Origin: Pseudomonas avellanae BPIC 631
Lineage (GTDB): Bacteria > Pseudomonadota > Gammaproteobacteria > Pseudomonadales > Pseudomonadaceae
NCBI RefSeq assembly: GCF_000444135.1
Contig: NZ_ATDK01000050.1
Span: forward strand, 1-38,730
DNA: 38,730 bases
Reading direction: 5' to 3'
Program-made: the position numbers and the translations under genes
Shown here: piece after piece, positions 35,405 through 38,730 of the stretch
Numbering within the stretch: position 1 is the first letter of the stretch
Layout of the letters: each line of letters begins with the position of its first letter
Notes under the pieces: generated by a model
The model's input: only the letters and a program-made list of their open reading frames with translations
Told to the model about the DNA's origin: nothing
Databases searched by the model: none

Positions 35405-36810
35405 TGCGTCTTTTCTGGCCTTCACTGGCGCTCATGGCGCTGCTTGCCGGCTGCGTCAACCTGGCTCCGGACTATCAGCGCCCCGAAGCGCCGGTTTCTG
35501 AACAATGGCTGCCGGCAGCGGCGGCCAACCCCTCTGCCTCAGCCAGCGTGCCGACGGATATCGAATGGCAGAACTTTTTCACCGATAACCGGCTGGTGCG
35601 CCTGCAAACCCTGGCCTTGATCAACAACCGCGACCTGCGACTGGCCAGCCTTAATGTCGAAAAAGCCCAGGCTCAATACCGCATCGAGCGCGCTGCGAGC
35701 CTGCCGACCATCGATGCCAGTGGCAGCGCAACGCACACCCGCACGTCTGCCGCCACCTCTACGACCGGGCGCTCATCGATCAACCACGAATACAGCGCGC
35801 AACTGGGTTTGAGCAGCTATGAACTGGACGTGTTCGGGCGCATCCAGAACCTTCAGGACGAAGCGCTGGAAGACTACCTGGCGTTGACCGAAACGCGGCG
35901 TAGCACGCAGATCAGCCTGATTGCAGAAGTTGCGACGGGCTGGCTGACGCTGGCGGCCGATAACCAACTGCTGAAACTGGCTGAAGATACATTGGCCAGT
36001 CAGCGGCAGAGCTACGACCTGACCCAGCGCAGCCACGCGCTGGGCGGCTCGTCGGGGCTGGAAGTGGCTCAGGCACAGACCACGGTGGAATCGGCGCGGG
36101 GTGATGTGGCGCAGTATCAAAGCCAGGTGCTTCAGGACCGCAATGCCCTGCGCCTGCTGGTAGGCAGTGACATTCCTGACGCGCTCTTACCGGCTGCCGA
36201 TGCGCAATCCGTTGCGCAACTGGTGCAAGTGCCAGACGAGTTGCCCTCCAGCCTGCTGCAACGTCGCCCGGATGTACTGAGCGCCGAGCACAGTCTGAAA
36301 TCGGCAAACATCGACATCGGTGCGGCGCGCGCGGCGTTCTTTCCCAGCATCACCCTGACGGCCAATGCGGGCTCTGCCAGTTCAAGCCTTTCGGGCCTGT
36401 TCAAGACCGGCAGCGGTGCCTGGAGCTTTGCGCCGAGCATCAGCGTGCCGATCTTCGACGGCGGCGCCAATCGGGCCACGCTGGATTCGGCCAAAATCGA
36501 AAACCAGATCCAGATTCACACCTACCAGCAGACACTCCAGACCGCCTTCAAGGAAGTCGCCGATGCGCTGGCGGTGCGCAGCACACTGGATGAGCGGGTT
36601 GCCGCACAACAGGCCTACACCGATGCCAGCCGCAAGAGCTACGAGCTTGCCGACGCGCTGTATCGCGGCGGTTCGCAGAGCTACCTGGAAGCGCTGGAGT
36701 CGCAGCGGTCGCTGTACAGCGCCGAGCAGGAGCTGATTTCGCTACGCCTGACCGAGCAAAGCAACAGGGTCACGCTCTACAGGGTCATGGGCGGCGGATG
36801 GAACCCTTGA
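35401..36810 (+). CDS. RND outer-membrane factor (OprM/NodT family lipoprotein)
   Basis: 469 residues. Signal ending LLAGC (lipidated Cys18), then [18 protein letters not shown] typical of OprM/NodT proteins. Two OEP repeats follow, each with long helices; [17 protein letters not shown] marks the first, [20 protein letters not shown] links to the second, and [20 protein letters not shown] the second barrel entry. Trimeric channel spanning the outer membrane and periplasm. The first ATG overlaps the pump's stop (35401-35404), with a second ATG at 35404. A T-rich stretch follows the stop but no clear hairpin. Confidence 0.95.
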   Translation: MMRLFWPSLALMALLAGCVNLAPDYQRPEAPVSEQWLPAAAANPSASASVPTDIEWQNFFTDNRLVRLQTLALINNRDLRLASLNVEKAQAQYRIERAASLPTIDASGSATHTRTSAATSTTGRSSINHEYSAQLGLSSYELDVFGRIQNLQDEALEDYLALTETRRSTQISLIAEVATGWLTLAADNQLLKLAEDTLASQRQSYDLTQRSHALGGSSGLEVAQAQTTVESARGDVAQYQSQVLQDRNALRLLVGSDIPDALLPAADAQSVAQLVQVPDELPSSLLQRRPDVLSAEHSLKSANIDIGAARAAFFPSITLTANAGSASSSLSGLFKTGSGAWSFAPSISVPIFDGGANRATLDSAKIENQIQIHTYQQTLQTAFKEVADALAVRSTLDERVAAQQAYTDASRKSYELADALYRGGSQSYLEALESQRSLYSAEQELISLRLTEQSNRVTLYRVMGGGWNP

Positions 36811-36866
36811 CGTTTTTTTCTACTAGTATCTCAACAAATCAACCACTTGAACGTTTTACCTTTACC

Positions 36867-36896
36867 GGCAGTGCAGTGATGAGTGGGCGCACTGCC
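36867..36896. promoter_or_regulatory. Inverted repeat upstream of the tannase-family gene
   Basis: GGCAGTGC (36867-36874) and GCACTGCC (36889-36896) are perfect complements, 14 bases apart, ending 27 bases before the ATG at 36924. The spacing and symmetry suit a repressor operator, but a weak terminator of the RND operon is also possible. Confidence 0.45.
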
Positions 36897-36923
36897 ATTG
36901 ATCCTTCATGAACAGGAGTTCTC

Positions 36924-38654
36924 ATGAAACCAACCCTACCGAGGTACGCGCGCGTCCTTACCCTGCTGGCCGGTTCTGTTCTTTTCCAAATGCCAGCGCA
37001 GGCCAAAGCGCTGGCAGCGGATTCCACTGACGCGCTCGCCAGGCTTGCGGTGGTCAAACCCGTCATGGGCTGCGCTGCATTGGCAAGCGTGGACCTCAAC
37101 GACATCGGCGGGCAGGGCAGTCGGGTGCTGTCGGCCAGCGAAGCCACCCGTGAGGGCATCGCGGTGTGTACGGTTGAAGGTCGGCTGGCCCCGCAGATCG
37201 GTTTTCGGCTGGAATTGCCAACCGGCACCTGGGCACAGCGTTACCTGCAGGTCGGCTGCGGTGGGCTGTGTGGCAACATCAATACGACGGTGCGCGTCGC
37301 AGAGGGCTGTAAACCGCTGAACACCGGCGCCTTCGCCGTGGCATCCACCGACATGGGCCATCAGGCGTCGGACAAGACGTTCGGCGATGACCCGCAGAAG
37401 CGCGCCGACTTCGCCCACCGTAGCGTGCACCTCACCGCCGTCGCGTCGAAAAAACTGATCGCCGCGTTTTATGGCAAGCACGCCGAATACGCCTACTTCT
37501 CAGGCTGTTCCGATGGCGGACGCGAAGCCCTGGTCGCGGCCCAGCGCTACCCGGATGATTTCAACGGCATCATCGCGGGCGCCCCTGCGCTCAACTTTCA
37601 GGTGCAGAAAACCCTGTATCACGGCTGGATGGCCCGATCCAATATCGGCCCGGACGGCAAGCCGGTCCTGCTGGCTTCAAGGCTGCCGCTGCTGCACAAA
37701 GCGGTACTGGCCAAGTGTGACGTGCTGGACGGGCAGATAGACGGCCTGATCGCTGACCCGCGCCTCTGCAACTTCGACCCGGCAAGTGTGCAGTGCACAT
37801 CGTCCGCCGATACCACCAACTGCCTCACCCAGCAGGAAGTGGCCGTGGTCAAACGTTTCTACGAAGGGCCGAAAGACCCCGACAGCGGCGAGCGATTGAC
37901 CATCGGTGGTCCGCAGCCGGGGTCGGAACTGGCGTGGGCAGGTGTGTTCGTGCCGGTTACTGCCGAACAGGCCGTCTACAGCGAAACAGCGGCATCGGAG
38001 GCCATTCGCAACATGGTGTTCGAGAACAACCCCGTAGCGGGGTTCGACCTGAGCACGCTGCGCTTCGACAAAAGCACGTTCGATAAACTGCGCCCGCTGC
38101 ATCCGCTGTATGACGCCACCAACCCTGACCTTGCGCCCTTTGCCGGCCGTGGCGGCAAACTGATCCTCTGGCATGGCTGGGCCGACCCCAATGTTTCGCC
38201 GCTCAACACCCTGGCGTATCACGAGGCCGTGGAGGCGAAGATGGGCAAGGCGCGCACCGAGTCGTTTGAACGCTTGTACATGCTGCCCGGCGTTTATCAT
38301 TGCGGCAGCGGGGAAGGGCCCAGCGTGATCGATTTGCTCACCCCGATGATGACCTGGGTTGAGAGCGACCACGCACCGGACGCAATCGTCGCCCGACAGG
38401 CAAGACCGGGCAAAACCGCGAAGGGCCGACCACGGACACAACAACCGCTGCCAGACTTTCTGGTCACCGACAACGTGGCCAACCGTGGCCGCACGCGCAA
38501 GGTCTTTCCATACCCCTACATGGCCGAGTACGACCACAAAGGCTATTCGAAAAGCGCCAGCAGCTATCAGCGCGCCGAACCCCTGACCACGGAAAAGACC
38601 CCGCAATGGATGGGCTCCGCTTTCTTCCAGCCTTACGCAGCCCGTGAGCGCTAG
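36924..38654 (+). CDS. Secreted tannase/feruloyl-esterase-family protein
   Basis: 576 residues with a signal peptide (hydrophobic ~11-22, cleavage after PAQA at ~27). The family's CS-D-HC active site is complete: Cys195-Ser196 in GCSDGGREAL, Asp421 in WHGWADPNVSP and His459-Cys460 in YHCGSGEGP; the two cysteines form the disulfide that holds Ser and His together. A large lid insertion (~225-390) contains further paired cysteines. Members hydrolyse esters of gallic or ferulic acid, or related aromatic esters such as MHET; which one cannot be told. AGGAG lies before the start. The tail after ~500 is extended and basic (RPGKTAKGRPRTQ). Release of plant phenolics would fit the neighbouring efflux pump, but co-regulation is not shown. 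Confidence 0.92.
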   Translation: MKPTLPRYARVLTLLAGSVLFQMPAQAKALAADSTDALARLAVVKPVMGCAALASVDLNDIGGQGSRVLSASEATREGIAVCTVEGRLAPQIGFRLELPTGTWAQRYLQVGCGGLCGNINTTVRVAEGCKPLNTGAFAVASTDMGHQASDKTFGDDPQKRADFAHRSVHLTAVASKKLIAAFYGKHAEYAYFSGCSDGGREALVAAQRYPDDFNGIIAGAPALNFQVQKTLYHGWMARSNIGPDGKPVLLASRLPLLHKAVLAKCDVLDGQIDGLIADPRLCNFDPASVQCTSSADTTNCLTQQEVAVVKRFYEGPKDPDSGERLTIGGPQPGSELAWAGVFVPVTAEQAVYSETAASEAIRNMVFENNPVAGFDLSTLRFDKSTFDKLRPLHPLYDATNPDLAPFAGRGGKLILWHGWADPNVSPLNTLAYHEAVEAKMGKARTESFERLYMLPGVYHCGSGEGPSVIDLLTPMMTWVESDHAPDAIVARQARPGKTAKGRPRTQQPLPDFLVTDNVANRGRTRKVFPYPYMAEYDHKGYSKSASSYQRAEPLTTEKTPQWMGSAFFQPYAARER

Positions 38655-38730
38655 TGTACTGTTTTCGAAATAAGTTACCCATAACCTGCAAGCTAAGCTA
38701 TTGATAAGATTTGAATTTTCCGTTAGTTGG
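38655..38730. other. AT-rich right edge
   Basis: The last 76 bases after the tannase-family stop are AT-rich with no open frame and no evident hairpin plus T run. They may be the start of the next gene's promoter. Confidence 0.4.

Overview
The window is chromosomal DNA of a fluorescent Pseudomonas, most likely of the P. syringae group. This rests on high G+C codon usage, a syringae-type xylose operon, REP-like palindromes and many plant-associated transport and oxidation genes. I see no rRNA, tRNA, CRISPR array, intact insertion sequence or phage gene.

Region 1 (1-3.3 kb) is decayed. It holds the first codons of an unknown gene leaving the left edge and a 5'-truncated benD remnant. Then comes a remnant of a small amine-catabolism operon: an N-terminally deleted amino-acid binding protein, a flavin amine oxidase that has lost its FAD-binding core to a sharp internal deletion, and an intact RidA-family gene. 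Region 2 (3.3-10 kb) is the D-xylose locus. The minus strand carries xylA, xylF, xylG and xylH, divergent from xylR. No xylulokinase gene is present. Region 3 (10-12.9 kb) holds a DUF3237 protein, a VirK-family secreted protein and a chemoreceptor with a plausible FliA promoter.

Region 4 (12.9-28.5 kb) is the most interesting part. It contains a ribose-type ABC importer with two permeases, an SfnB/DszC-like flavin oxidoreductase on the opposite strand, and a branched-chain-amino-acid-type ABC importer led by a degenerate AMP-ligase. After these come a second SfnB-like gene broken by a pentanucleotide repeat, a half-size acyl-CoA-dehydrogenase-like protein and an NtaA/SnaA/DszA-type FMN monooxygenase. 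Four sigma-54 (-24/-12) promoter candidates precede these units. Three copies of the same 18-bp palindrome, CTGTT-N8-AACAG, lie about 60-140 bp upstream of them, where enhancer-binding proteins bind. By eye I found no other copy in the window. I infer one sigma-54 regulon, probably for scavenging organosulfur compounds, that joins both importers and the oxygenases. No flavin reductase and no enhancer-binding protein is encoded here.

Region 5 (28.5-38.7 kb) begins with REP-like repeats. It then has a BaeS/BaeR-like two-component system divergent from a complete RND efflux operon (adaptor, pump, outer-membrane factor), and ends with a secreted tannase/feruloyl-esterase-family enzyme. This pairing would fit life among plant phenolics.
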